64,000 nucleotides of DNA from positions 34,410,001-34,474,000 of the forward strand of contig CM114271.1 in the NCBI GenBank assembly GCA_050084515.1, given 5' to 3'. The notes beneath the pieces were generated by a model. That model saw only the letters and a program-made list of their open reading frames with translations. It made no database searches and was not told the DNA's origin. The stretch is from Blasia pusilla. Lineage: Eukaryota > Marchantiophyta > Marchantiopsida > Blasiales. Position numbers and translations under genes: made by a program. Every line of letters begins with the position of its first letter. The stretch's first letter is position 1. Below are positions 50,101 through 62,844 of the stretch, piece by piece.

Positions 50101-50560
50101 ACATTTCAAATGGATGGTTGAATTTTATTTTTCAAATAAAAAAAAGGCATACTCTCAAAGAAAGTATTCCATAGGTCCATTATTTATGTAGGAGGCCCCA
50201 TCCCAGTGACATGATGAGAACCGAGAAAATCTCGAGGTTCATTGTTTCCAGACTTTGGGTGGTGTCCTACTTATAGTTATGAACTCGTGATAATAGGGGT
50301 GTCATATTTAGGTACCCTCCCCTCCGGGCCAAAGATTCGTGTGGCACAAATACCATCCAATATATTCATGAATAAGAAAAGTGGCAAGCTCTTCTCTATC
50401 CGGGCATATAAATTTTCAGAGGGAAACTTAAATGTCTACATGGAGACCCTTAATATTTTCTTTCCATTCTGTGGTGACGGAAGGCAGGAAGGAAAGTGCT
50501 ACTATACCAACTCTATTTGAACTCCGAATAATTATTTACAAATAATCTACTAGTAGAGTT
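47178..50560. other. AT-rich intergenic DNA, no gene
   Basis: Includes the antisense set of the short motif noted at 45.3-45.9 kb and a short GA run near 48556. A frame at 50242-50520 (+) is open but unrecognised. Confidence 0.4.
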
Positions 50561-51537
50561 TCGCAGAGCGGACCGGTGGAAAATATTAAATCTTCCCCCA
50601 CAAACGAAATAATATCCTCTCCGGTGCGGAAACGACGGGGAAGGCGGGCATGGACGGAACCGGGCCCTAACACAACAACAGAGTGTCGCTCATGCGGAAG
50701 AAAAGAAAAGAAAGGACGTGCGGCGGATGGTGCATAGGGAAAGCTGAAAAACGTCCTTTTGACAGAAGAGAGAATCTACGTGGGTACCTGAGCTCCTGCC
50801 ACATGGGTCCGCACAATTACTACTGCTCGCGAGTTCTAGATCAGTTAGTAAGATGGAGGCCCGATCTCGCCGATCTCCGTGAGGGAGGACGGAGATCGGA
50901 AAGAAGACTTCCGGCGCGTTTCGCGTGACACCAGCCGGCTGGTCGGTCCCGGTTGCCGAGACGAGCGTGAAGTTAGCCGGACTCGGTTGGGTGGCCATCG
51001 CACTGTCGCTAAATCCGTGGAAGGAATTATTGATCGGCGGGAGCCTCGGAAGCGAGACACAGGGCGGGCTGTTACCGGCTGCTGGGACCGGTGAGTAGGT
51101 AGATGCCGGCATCATGAGGGAATAACGTCCGTCCATGACTCTGACCGACCTACGCTGGCGGCGTGTGGCTATCGTGGACCGACGGACCAGCGAGCATACA
51201 GTGAGAGAGTACTACAGGACTGCAGTCACGCTCGCCACTGGAAGTGCGTGAGGTCTGCTGCCCTTGGGAAATCCGAAGGCTCTTGGTAAAACGGATCGGG
51301 GGGGGGTCGAAGGGTTCAGTTCCCCTTCAGGCCTGCGCACTAATAAGAGCGCAGGGGCCCTAGATGGCGACGTGGCGTGGCGTGGCGTGGCGTGGTTATG
51401 GCGGGCCGATGCGGACGTTCGCTTTTCTGTCAACGGGATGGCCCGGCTTCAGTGTGGGGTCTACGCAGTTGTTGCGTGGACGTTGCGGTGATCGAGTCTG
51501 GACTCTGGTGACGGCGAGTCGAGCGTTCGCGAGCGTC
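50561..51537. other. GC-rich region upstream of DAHP synthase
   Basis: Composition rises sharply near 50560. Many overlapping frames on both strands arise from the lack of AT-rich stops; none matches a known family. A GTGGC pentanucleotide run lies at about 51374-51394 and a G run near 51298. This is probably promoter DNA, possibly with an unrecognised small gene. Confidence 0.4.
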
Positions 51538-51544
51538 TATAAAT
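51538..51544 (+). promoter_or_regulatory. Candidate TATA box for DAHP synthase
   Basis: TATAAAT in GC-rich surroundings, about 360 bp before the candidate ATG. A start of transcription near 51570 would give a leader of about 330 bases. Confidence 0.4.
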
Positions 51545-51901
51545 CCTCTGACATTGCATCTCCTTGTAGACTCCTGATCCAGTCGCTCCTGCGCGCAGCG
51601 AGTGCTGTAGTTCCCTCTTCCTCGTCCTCCTCCTCTCTGGGCTTCGCGGGCAGGTGGTCATTCTCGTGACTGAGTCTGGTGAAGTTGGCGTGAGCCGGGG
51701 AGGGGAGGAGCCTTTTCTCGTTCTTGCCTTTTCTTTTGATGCACCGATTGCGGAGGGCGTAGAACCATTCTTCGTTTCTGCTGGAGAGAAAGCGAGGCAG
51801 AGCTCTGAAATTGATAAATCCCACCCAGTAGTGTCGCGGAGAAGTAATTTCGGTTTATTGCCCCCGTCTCGTCTTCCTTGCACTCTGTATTGTCATCAAG
51901 G

Positions 51902-54584
51902 ATGGCGCTGAGCGGAGTAGTCCTAGGTAGAGTCGGTCCGCTAGCGGTTGCCGCGCGCAGGGTCCGAGAAGAGGCTTCTCGGATCAAACGGTGGTGGAGA
52001 CCTGCATGGCATCCGCCTCGCGTCGAATGCACTGGCCGGGAAGAATGCCTGCGACAAGGTTAGGGTCGAGGGATTGACCGTAAGAGCTGTACAACATGCT
52101 GTGGAGCCATTCACTTCCGATAAGCCATCTGAACCTACAATAGGAGTTGCGAAGGGATCTCAGAACTGGAAGGTAGACAGCTGGAAATCAAAGAAGGCCC
52201 TGCAGCTCCCTGAATATCCCGACGCAGTAGATCTGGAGGCCGTGTGCACCGCATTGGCAGACTATCCTCCTTTGGTGTTCGCAGGAGAAGCCCGGAACTT
52301 AGAGGAAAAATTAGGAGAAGCTGCGTTAGGGAAGGCATTCTTGCTGCAAGGAGGCGATTGCGCCGAAAGTTTCAAGGAGTTCAATGCCAATAACATTCGA
52401 GATACTTTCCGTGTGATTCTTCAGATGGGCGTCGTACTCATGTTTGGAGGCCAAATGCCGGTTGTCAAGGTATGTCTCCAGAACAGCTCGCGGAGGCGAT
52501 AATCATTTTTAGGTGTTAGTCGTGGAGCAGTACTATTTGGAAGTGGCCGTCTTACATCGTGTCTGTGTGGAGAAGCGCTAATTTTGAGGTTAGGCTTTCG
52601 CTTCTCTGAATTCTTCGAATTCCAAGTGTAGGGGTGTAGAATCTCCTTTATTTTTTATTTTGTAATGGCTCAAGTCAAGAAGCTTCTGCATAATGGAGTG
52701 CTCGAAGTTTTTCACCACAGTGGATCAATCTTAACCTTAAGATGTCCTCGTTTGCGGTGAACAGTTGGGACGAATGGCAGGTCAGTTCGCCAAACCAAGG
52801 TCCAGCAATGACGAAAGTGTGAACGGAGTTTCTTTGCCCGCATACCGGGGAGATATTATAAACGGAGACGTATTCGACGAGAAATCGCGCATACCAGATC
52901 CCCACCGCATGGTTAAGGCCTACAGTCAAGCTGCCGCCACATTGAATCTTCTTCGGGCTTTTGCCACGGGAGGATATGCTGCAATGCAACGGGTCACGCA
53001 ATGGAATCTTGACTTTATGCACAACGAGCAGGGTGACAGGTGAGGCTCATGACTCTTCGATTCTCTGTCGGTCCCCTCGAATGCCCATCTGTTTTCCGAT
53101 CCATCTTCATTCTTGCGTGTTGATGTCGTTGCGTCGCCGTTGTACAATTCTTCCGCGCGTCTTCCTTTTTGTTTGATTTTCATTTTGCGGTTTTCATTCT
53201 GCATTCTTGATCGATCGTCGTCGTCAATAGCAATTGCTGATGCGGAGGAGGGTGTCTTCAATCTCCCTATCGAGGCTCAGACACGGCCATGCTCACCCGC
53301 TGGGTTGTGTCCTCTCATTCCCACCTCTGGCCCACCCTCACTGTTGCATCATATCTACGGTCGGACTGACTGTGACTGTCATCGCACCAGGTATCGCGAG
53401 TTGGCTAATCGTGTTGATGAGGCCCTTGGTTTCATGTCGGCGTGTGGATTGACTCTCGATCATCCAATAATGAAGTCGACGGAATTTTGGACTTCACACG
53501 AATGTTTGTTGCTTCCATACGAGCAAGCCCTGACTCGTGAGGACTCAACTTCGGGTCGATACTATGATTGTTCCGCTCACTTTCTTTGGATCGGAGAACG
53601 AACGAGGCAATTAGATGGCGCTCATGTGGAGTTTCTCAGAGGAGTATCCAATCCAATTGGTGTGAAGGTACGGGGTCCCTCGAAATGTTATAGCCTGCAT
53701 GGGGTTGATTCATGTCCGGAGCTGTCTGCTTTGTTCTTCATGTGCGTGAGCCCATTCCGCTTTGGTACTACAGTCCTCTGATCGACTTGTGCTTCTCCAT
53801 TCTGTGCACTCGCGGTTTTCCTAGGTTACTGGGAGGGAAGAATATCGTCCTGTGTCTCTTTTGACTCGTGCGAACTCTGGTTGAGCCTTTCTATCTTCTG
53901 CCGAAGTTAATATGGTATCAGGTGAACTGACGTGACCACAATGGAATGGCAGGTGAGTGACAAGATGGACCCGCGAGAATTGGTGAAGATCTGTGAAATT
54001 TTGAACCCGCAAAACAAGCCGGGGCGTCTGACGGTCATTGTGAGAATGGGCGCTGCCAAGCTCCGCGCACATCTACCTTCCTTGATCCGAGCTGTACGCC
54101 AAGCGGGCATCATCGTCACCTGGGTCAGCGATCCTATGCACGGGAACACCATCAAGGCTCCTGGTCACGGATTGAAGACTCGACCTTTCGACGACATCAG
54201 GGTATGTGATCGAGGCGTTCTCCGAGTGTTGCTTTCTCCGAAACCAGTCGTTTTCAGTTTCTGCACTGAATTGTGGAGCGCATCACTGAAAAGGTGTTGA
54301 TTTCTCGGGTGCAGGCAGAGTTGAGGGCTTTCTTCGACGTTCACGAGCAAGAAGGCACACACGCAGGTGGAGTTCATCTGGAGATGACAGGGCAGAATGT
54401 CACCGAGTGTATTGGTGGAGCTAACAATCTGTTGTTTGAGGACCTGAGCTCTCGCTATCACACTCACTGTGACCCTAGGCTCAACGCCTCTCAGTCCCTG
54501 GAGTTGGCCTTCATTATCGCCGAGAGGCTCAGGAAGGGTCGCCTTTCCAAGAGGGATCTTACCTCCACTGTCCAAGCTTTCTAG
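51902..54584 (+). CDS. DHS: Class II DAHP synthase, plastid (3-deoxy-D-arabino-heptulosonate 7-phosphate synthase)
   Basis: Catalyses phosphoenolpyruvate plus erythrose 4-phosphate to DAHP, the first shikimate-pathway step, in plastids. Exons: about 52000-52469, 52765-53039, 53391-53667, 53953-54201 and 54315-54584; phases agree. Conserved blocks run [37 protein letters not shown] (metal-binding Cys), [73 protein letters not shown] (metal His), [16 protein letters not shown] (metal Glu) and [15 protein letters not shown] (metal Asp). All metal ligands known from class II enzymes are present. The start is unresolved. ATG 51902 opens [20 protein letters not shown], a good transit peptide, but in a different frame from the enzyme, whose frame has no upstream ATG. 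A 73-nt intron (51927-51999) would restore phase but has a weak acceptor; a frameshift is the alternative. The loop after DPMHGNT reads [12 protein letters not shown], where other plants usually have KAPCGLKTR. Confidence 0.93.
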
Positions 54585-54599
54585 GCTTTCGGTTCGGTC

Positions 54600-56479
54600 A
54601 AATCAAAAGTTTGTGAATCTTGTAAGGTGGAGGTAGATGGCTACCTGCACCGAGATTCGAAGGACTTTGAGCTTCTGATTCTCGGTTGAACAGCCTGGAT
54701 TTAATTTTGTAGCAATAGAAGGCTGGGGCCTCACCGTTGTAAATTGTCGGGTTTAGAGCCAGGCCCTCATCTTCGTCGACTGGGCCTTTCATCATGAGGT
54801 AGACATGAGTTCCGCCACTCGTAATGCGAGCAAGTACTCTCCTCTCCAGAGTAGCAGAGTAAGAGCATGCCTTCACTCTTCATATTCTTCCTACTAGATC
54901 CGCCTCCTACAGGCGGTGGATGAAATATTCTTATGGGTCTCACTGATCAAACTCACCTGGTTGTATATCTATGGTTGACGATATCAATTCTTTCTGGTCC
55001 AGCACGCAAGTGGTCTGGTAGAATAGAAAAAAATACTTGGTGCACGTCTACGACATTCTGCTTATTTACCATTTCATAGACTTAGAATGTAAATACAGGA
55101 TCGGATGACTTGCGCTCTTCCACATCCCGGTGGTCATCTTTCTATGTATTCCAGAAATAAATTTGAAACTTGTTTGAGTTGATACGTCCTTCAAGTCGAA
55201 TATAGCTTTGTTCTCTCACCATGCGCCTCCCGGATGATTCTCTCTTGCGCGTTTCGACTTCCAACCTTCTCCGGCAATCGGGTTTGGATCCAAGCCGCAC
55301 GAGAAAAGCCTCCCCCCATCCCTTCTCTATCTGGAAGGGAAGTTAGTCGCAATCGAGTCGATGTGAATATCGTGTCGCCAGATGAGTACAAGACGCCATT
55401 AACTAGAGCTTTGGACGCTGAAGCTCGTCATCCAATGAGCAGTTGTCCGGAATTCACCGTCTGCGAGAGCGACAGCACTCCCGACACAGTCTGCGAAAAA
55501 CAATCCGTAATGCCACAGAAACTGCTCTTAATCCTCGTCGTCATGTGAGATCGTGACCTCATTGACGGTCATGAGTCTCACTAGGAGCTCGCGTGGGCTG
55601 GCGTCTCGCTCGCACAGGGGGGGGCGGAAACAGGTGATTAGGTCGTGATGAACCGATTCCGGGTACGTGGCGGCAAGGAAGGCAGGGCCGCCGTGGCACC
55701 CAACGCTGATGATACGTAGGACCGCCACAGCCGATCAAGCTCCGGAGAGTTCCTCCGTGGGAACTTGTTGTGGCCGGGGGACGGTACAACAGCATTGCGG
55801 ACTTGTCTTCTACACATTCTAGACGGTGCTGGAGGAGAATACCCATTAAATATCGTGAAAGAAAGAATTGAATTATTATTGGAGTCGTTTCGTAATTTGC
55901 AAACACTCCATTTGTCATGCAATACTTTTTCAGCAAGAAAAAAGAGTTCCAATTGTGTATAGCATCATTGTTCCCCTCACTAACAAAACACTCTTTTATT
56001 TCCTATGCATTGGGTGGGCATCTTACTAGTATGAACTAAAAACACGTTATTGGAGTTCAGGTTCACTTGTGTCTTAACAAGTGGACTTGATTTGAGCTTA
56101 TATACAATGTTGCATAAATCCACAAATTACCAATCTAGCATCGTTTGCTTGTCCTCTGTTATCCATTCATGTTTTGTAGTAGTATGATTGTTGCAGTAAT
56201 CTTCAAACATGAACGGCGTAAAATCAGTTCGAAAGGCAAACACGTGTTCAAAAATTTCGTTGGATATATATGGCTCATCTCCTCATCCGAAATAGAATCC
56301 ACATTGAAGTATATATGTTGCTGTACCAATTTAAAACAATTTAGTTAGTGAGAAGTGAAGTTTTATTTATATCCAAAAGTATATAAACAAAGTTCATTCT
56401 TAAAGAATATATGCAAACTTAGTATTACCTATCTATGAAATCATGACATGACATTTGCATTTAGGGTCTTTATGGTATT
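54600..56479. other. 3' flank of DAHP synthase, no recognised gene
   Basis: 54.6-55.85 kb is genic in composition, with unrecognised frames at 55234-55548 (+) and 55559-55952 (-). AT-rich DNA begins near 55860 and leads into the Helitron relic. Confidence 0.4.
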
Positions 56480-57650
56480 TTTCATAGATCTTCAGAGACT
56501 ACTCCAATGATATCTTGAAAAGTACGGTTCACGGCCTCAAATGCATGACGATGAGTCATATGTGCTTCGTCCCATATAATGAGCATTGCAACACGTATAA
56601 GGCGCGATCCCATCACTATTGTCCGATAAACTACAATTGACACATGAAAGTATATTAAAACTTGTAATACTTGGAGGTATTAACTATGTGTATATTATGT
56701 ATTGACACAATTTTAATTTGATATTAAATGTATAAGGCACTTACTAGCAAGCAGAGCTCTCATGAAGATTGATGGGGATCTTGAAGCGTAAATATGCAGT
56801 ACGTCCTCCATCTAAGAATAGAGTAACTATTCGAGAAGATGCTATGGCCAAAGCTATACCTTTTGCACTCCCTATACTGATAAGGAGAAGATTGAAAAAA
56901 ATATCTTTCTTTTTCACTTGGCCCATCGATGAAAAATATCTTTGGAGATCGTGAAGCATTCAAGCATATTTGATCAAGTTCATCAAGAATAACATCCCAA
57001 ATAACATGTTGTCCTTCATTCAAACATGCTTCTCCGAGTAGTACTTGTTCATACAACTATTATGTATCATATAATAGCTCTTGTTCTATAAATATGAATA
57101 TGAGTAAATGTCGTGGAAATTGGCTTGGGATATGTTTGGAAAATCAGACAATCAATTTCCTTGATCTTGAAAATAATAATGCACTTCCAAAAATGCATTA
57201 TTAATGATCGTATTATCAAAAGAAGATTAGGAATTCTTTTTTTTTGCTATGGAAAAGTCCCAACATATGTAGAAATCTTGATTAGTTTGCTTAATCCTCA
57301 ATAGAAGTAGTAGAAAGAAGGAAGGCATGATGTAAGGAGTGGTAGAAACTAGGGCTTACCTAACTTTGTTCATATAAGAGAACTCCCATTAGAGGAACCA
57401 AGAATCGATTCCATAATATAATAGGTTGAGCATGTGTGTTGTAAGCTTAAATGATGGCAAATAAACGGCGTAGTGAAGAACCCGTACGGATCGTAGAAGC
57501 TTCTTCAAAGCAAAAAACACTTTCCTATCATCCTCAAGATGTTCCAATTGGATAGCAGCCTCCTTAAATGTAGGACATAATATTCCATTAACAATTCTTA
57601 AATTTTCGTACATAGTTGCTCCTCGAACGTGATGAAGGAGTAATCTCAAC
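56480..57650 (-). pseudogene. Helitron PIF1-family helicase region
   Basis: RLLLHHVRGATMYENLRIVN and CPTFKEAAIQLEHLEDDR (57.65-57.5 kb) lead to FFIDGPS at about 56930, where the Walker A GGTGKT is eroded. Then come GIALAIASSRIVTLFLDGGR, TAYLRFKIPINL, and MLIIWDEAHMTHRHAFEAVN (about 56540-56590, Walker B DEAH). Homology ends after TFQDIIGVVSEDL near 56490. Later helicase motifs are missing, so the 3' half is deleted. It would have unwound donor DNA during rolling-circle transposition. Confidence 0.85.
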
Positions 57651-58169
57651 CAATAATGTTCTCCTTTACCTACAAAGAATTGAAATGAATTAGCACATTG
57701 TTCTAGAGTAGATCTCTATTTTAGAATGTCGTATGTAAAAGTTCAATCGAATAATAAATCGATAAAAAGTAGACAAATGAGTATAGAGTATATGCTTGGA
57801 TGATTAAGGTATAAGCGACCAATAGGATGACCACAATAATTTCTTTTTTGTATCCTACAAATCTATTTTTTATTACTCCAACGATAATACAAAGAGAAAT
57901 AGATATGTAGATATTTTTGGGCAGTAGAGTCAAATAAATTCTTTGCAAACCATTGAGTTAGAGTTATCTCCGTTTTTTTTGCAAACCATTTTTAGGAGCC
58001 TCAATATCATTGAAGAAAACTATTTGTTGCTCTGGAAGGTGAAGTGCTAATACCGTAATACTTGGATGTTTTGCATGTAGACTAATTTTTAAGAGTCGCC
58101 AACACGCCTTTGGAGAAGATATATATATGGAGTAAGAATTCCAAGTGTTGAAGTAAGATGTGTGAACGC

Positions 58170-59340
58170 TAAAAGTACAACATAATGGAGGAGAGAATCC
58201 AAGTAGAAGAAACGTACCTTGCATCAAGATATGATGTTGTCTCATCAACAACATCAATTGCAGTTGATGTATCCCTACCCTTTGCCAACTTAAAGGACTC
58301 TGGATCAAATCCCCTTGTATACATACTTATATAAGTGCTTGACTGTAGAAACACTACTTGCAATCTCCAAATTAATATGACAATCAAAGAGGGTTGTAGG
58401 GCACCATCCAATGATTATCAAATGAATGTTTGCGTTTAATTATTGCTCTCCTATTCTCCAATCTACAAAAATATTATAAGAATTAATGAAGACATCATCT
58501 CATATGCTCGAGAATAAATGAAGATTCGCCAAGACAAAAGATCCTTACCTACGATAAAAGGGATAACCATCTTCCCTCTTTGTAGTATTGGCTACAAAAG
58601 CTTTAGAATAGCCTTTTGTACACTTTTTAGTTTCCTTATCTATCCATGGAGCATTTGGATTTAATGCTCCACATGGCCCATGAACCATACAATTAGCCAT
58701 AGTAGAATAAAGCCTTGGATGGGTAGATTGATTAGGGATTTCTACAGAAATAATATGTTTGTAATCAAAAGTGGTACATCATTTATCTTCTTGACCTAAT
58801 ATAATAAATACATGCACATGTGGGAGACCCCTCTTTTGAAATTCTATCACATGAATGTATCCTACAACTCGACCGAATATTTTCTTGTTGATAAGAAGTT
58901 GTAACAACTCCTTCTTTTCCTTTTCAAAAACCTGCATCAGCAAATATGGTCGGTTTGCATTAGATTGATCATGTTATAAGGTAGAGGTAATCTCCTCCCA
59001 CTTAGGATTACAAATCATGGTCAAAAAGTAATAAGGTTTCCCCAAACGTCTCACAATTACCATTAAATCCTAACACAATTGATGCATATGATGTGAACCC
59101 CCAGTAAAAGAAGAAGGCAATACAATGCGTCTCCCAAATCTTTGACAATCACCATCATGTCGATGCATGGCATCCTTTACACCTTGATATAATTCAACCA
59201 TCAACTTCTTTTGATTCGAGCATACCCATGATAGTCATTGTAGCTCTACACTAGTATAGACATCAACCATATATTCTTGAATAAGTCAACCAAATTGTGG
59301 CAATCGATTGTCATCTTCGACTCCAACCCGCGTTTGAAGT
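58170..59340 (-). pseudogene. Helitron Rep (HUH endonuclease) region
   Basis: The minus strand reads in order LYQGVKDAMHRHDGDCQRFG, RRIVLPSSFTGGSHHMHQL, VIVRRLGKPYYFLTMICNPK, KKIFGRVVGYIHVIEFQKRG, LPHVHVFIILGQEDK, NCMVHGPCGALNPNAPW and KHLYKYVYKG, then DPESFKLAKGRDTSTAIDVV in another frame. LPHVHVF (about 58811-58830) keeps the HUH metal-binding pair and LYKYVYKG (58311-58337) keeps the catalytic tyrosines of the rolling-circle initiator. Several stops and a frameshift just after the tyrosine motif inactivate it. Confidence 0.88.
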
Positions 59341-60000
59341 CAATTACATGCAAATTGCAAGATAGTAATACTCTTTGTTCTCCTCTCCTCAATAATATCA
59401 TCATCAACTCTATCGTCATCCCTACAATCATCTGAAGCCTCAATATCTTCCTCCGCCCTATAATTAATACCTCTAGGTTGTTGTGGTGTTGTATGGCCTT
59501 GGAATCTCGAAGGATATTTTGAGATGCCAACCTGCTTCACCATAGATAAATAATTGAACAAAGTATAATGGAATCTATGCTTCATTGAGGTCGGATATAG
59601 CCTCACTACTCCTCCATGTAGTCGTACTATTATATCATGATGTTTGACGTGCTCACTTCCATTACTTGGTAAAATAGCATCAACCTTAGAAGCACATGGT
59701 AAGTTATACTCCTCGCATCGAGACCTCTCTTACTTGCAATTAGGATGATCCGCAAATTAATGTTGCTTGCTTCATATGCCATATGCCGAAAGATCTTCAC
59801 ATAAGGATTGCATTCATGTAATATCTCTTGTAGCCCTCTCAATATGTCTATATTAAGATGAGAAGATCTAAACATAAATCTTCCATGATTCTCCAATTCA
59901 TTTGTAGTATCATGAATGTAGAGTTGAGTAAATTAGGGATGGGCCCCTACATTAGAACATAAGGGTCCAATAGAATGATAGATCCCATCTTGGATCCTAA

Positions 60001-62150
60001 AGTGTCTAACTTATTGATTTATATGCACTCCAATGGATGCTAGTTGAAGTGCATAGTTGTAAGCTCGAGTATGAGTAAGAAAATGAAGACTTCTAAGACC
60101 AACACCTTATATAAACGATTTCAGGATTGGAGAAGAAGACTTCAAGAGGGGAAAATTTATTCTCCCATGATCACAATACACACTAATGATGAGTCGCGAA
60201 ACCTTGTACTTCTTACCATTTCATACTTCCAATGCAAATCACGATATGAGGAACATATTTCTATCATAGTACCCAATGTCTGTTGACCATTTGTATGATT
60301 CAAACTCCTTTGAAATCCCAAATTCCTAATATCAGTTTCTTGGAAGTTTGGTCTCCTAGCAACATTGAGTAATGTATTGACTCTCTCAACCCTATCAATA
60401 GTAGGGAAAAGAAAATTTGAGAAGCATTTGGTACAATGGCAGTTTGTGTTGGTAACACATCTCCATTAATTGTAGAGACCATACGATCCATTCTTGACAG
60501 TATATCATCCTCAAGATTGGTGGCATTAAACAAATGTCAACAACTTCAAGTACGGATGGGAATAGTTCGTTCAGGACAAGAAAAATGGTCGGTAACTCAA
60601 CTCTTGGTATTACTGAAGTAGTTGGCTCAGTCGTAGATGTGTTCTCAATAACTTCATGGAATGCATTGTTGGGTAACTCAATTCTCGGAGAGATATAAGT
60701 GGCAACTTGTACCACACAAATTAGAACATCATTATGAATCAATTCATCATCCGGGTCTTCAAGATGAACTTCTTCATTTGCACCTACCATAATTCCATCC
60801 TCACCAGAAGGCATGGGAAAACGGAGTAATTTTAATAAGGAACTTTATCAAGTATAGAGTAAAGAATAGACATAATACAACATGAACACATAATAGTTGT
60901 GAAAGAAAACATAGAAAAAAAAGAGCATGTGAAAGGCATCATAATTACGACCTTATGAATGGACTTCCAACAATGATAATCTCCATATTTGTAATAGTTG
61001 GAATAGTCTAAACTACCAAAGTAGATTTAGTTTGAAGTTGAAGCTTTGCTTTTTTTTTTACTCACGACGGTAGGCTTTTTTTTTTCCTTTTTCTTTGAGA
61101 GCTTTCATTTTATCAACGCGAATGGCTATGTTTATTTTTGGGCTTCACCACGTAGAAATTTCCAGATATTACGTACATGTATAGGATTTGATGGAATCAT
61201 CAGTCTGAAATAAGATGAGAATTTGGAAAGAGAGATAAATTAAATTACTAAACAATAATATGACGTGTGGAGGATTCAACATGTTCAATGATCATGAATG
61301 GAGTGGACATACATTGGAGATGTTTGAGTCATGAGTCCCACTTCTATGTTTCTTTGTTGTGCTAAAATTTCCTTATGATGGACACGCATTTTTTTGTGTG
61401 GCGTTACACGCATCAATTTTTGGAAGTCACGCAATAGAAAAGGAAGGCTGCGAACAAATTGTAGCAGAAGTCAACATTAAAACATGTGAACAAAATAGTC
61501 ATAAAAGTTTTTGTTATGTACTTGAATACTACTTTCTCATCAAAGAAATGAAAGTTCAAAGATATGGGAGAAACAAATTGGGCTTAAATTGGAGACATGT
61601 GATTCAATATACCATTTTTTCCTTTTAAAGTACATGTTGGAACAGTTGTATTTGTGATAACAATTAGCGGCTCTCTCTCTAAGTGCACAAATCTAGAACT
61701 TGTTCTCACCATCTACAAAACATGAAAAATTAAGATAAGTGGAAAAAGAGGTGTGAAAAAACCAAAAAAAATTGGTAAAATTGAATGGAGTGTAGAATAA
61801 AAAGAACAAAAACCTAGTGAAAAAGGATAAAAATTCAAAACAAATGAAACATTTTTTTTAAAAAAAAGTGTAAAGAGGAGTAAGAAAAGAAGGAAGCAGA
61901 TTCCTAAGCTATTAGTAAAAAAGAGTAAAAGAAAGGAAGTTAAAAAAATAAGTTAGAGAAAAAAAACTTCAAAAAATTCTCTTAGAGAAAAAATAAATTT
62001 AAAACTTGAAAATTTCCTAAATTTAGTATAGATTTGAGAAGAAAGAGTACAATTGAAAAAAAAAAGAAGTAAGAATTTGAAAGGAGGAGGAAAAAATGAG
62101 AGAGAAAAAAAATCATTTTTTCGATTTTTATTTAAATTTTAAGTTTTAAA
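60001..62150. other. AT-rich flank of the Helitron relic
   Basis: Mostly AT-rich, A-rich after 61700. A minus-strand frame at 60395-60814 may be the start of the Helitron protein. Nothing else recognised. Confidence 0.4.
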
Positions 62151-62420
62151 TTAAGAATTTATGAGGTTAGGGTCACTCAACCCTAACCCTAACTTTTCGG
62201 GTAGGCCCGAGCCTACCGTAAACCCTAACGGCAGACCTAACGGTGGAGATCAATCTACGTTGTTGGATTTGCCCGACGGCTATCCAACAACAAAGACGCG
62301 CGTGGCGTCTCTACCGCCCCCCTACCTAGACATCCCCGCTGTTCGCGAGGCAGGTAGCCAAGGCATCGAAGGGCAAAGACACGCTTAGCATCTTCACCGC
62401 CCCCCTCCCACAACGCCCCC
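62151..62420. repeat. CCCTAAC-rich segment with an internal duplication
   Basis: Several CCCTAAC motifs occur at 62178-62240. Two copies of an AAAGACRCGC..ACCGCCCCCCT unit lie about 90 bp apart (starting near 62291 and 62376). The motif resembles plant telomere repeat CCCTAAA but is not identical or tandem enough to be telomeric. Confidence 0.5.
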
Positions 62421-62806
62421 ACCATCCCCCCCTTACTTACCCCCTTTCTTCCTCCCATTCTCTCCTTAGTCGTCTCCTGTGGAGTCTCCCAGATCCCATC
62501 TTGTCTCCTCTTTGGCTGCTCCCTCTCCTCTTTGCTCTACACTTCGCCGCTCATGAGTACTCCTAGCCCTTCGCCCCACTCACTTGGGAGCTCGTGAGCC
62601 CTTACGTGCTCATAAGTCATCTCTAGTGCACTATCTCTCCAACTATCCCCTATGCTTTGCTCGTGTATGCCACTCTACCGCACCTAGGCTGTTCATCCGT
62701 CCTCTATGGAACCCACTTATGTGTTTTTGACCTATGCAGGTGCTCGCCAACAAAGGTTGCGACTCCTTTTCTGCTCTATTTTCTTCCCTCCCCAAATTTT
62801 CTCGCG

Positions 62807-62810
<4 letters not shown>

Positions 62811-62842
<32 letters not shown>
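62811..62842. repeat. (TC)n microsatellite
   Basis: Uninterrupted CT dinucleotide run in a CT-rich stretch. Confidence 0.9.

Positions 62843-62844
<2 letters not shown>

Larger units (their letters stand above)
56480..60000 (-). mobile_element. Autonomous-type Helitron relic (Rep/helicase)
   Basis: On the minus strand, protein pieces run in the normal Helitron order. An N-terminal segment (59896-59630, LQEILHECNPYVKIFR) is followed by the Rep nuclease region (59.3-58.2 kb), a linker (58.25-57.97 kb, KACWRLLKISLHAKHPSITV) and the PIF1-type helicase (57.65-56.48 kb). Frames change often and stops are present, so it is inactive. Further N-terminal sequence may reach 60814 (a 139-codon minus frame, Pro/Glu-rich, unrecognised). 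Neither the 5' TC end nor the 3' hairpin-CTRR end was found with confidence. Confidence 0.85.

Noticed and set aside
50690-51136. 148-codon minus-strand open frame upstream of DAHP synthase
   Set aside because: GC-rich DNA gives many overlapping frames on both strands here; no motif or start context supports it.
62178-62240. Telomere
   Set aside because: Motifs are few, interrupted and CCCTAAC rather than tandem CCCTAAA.
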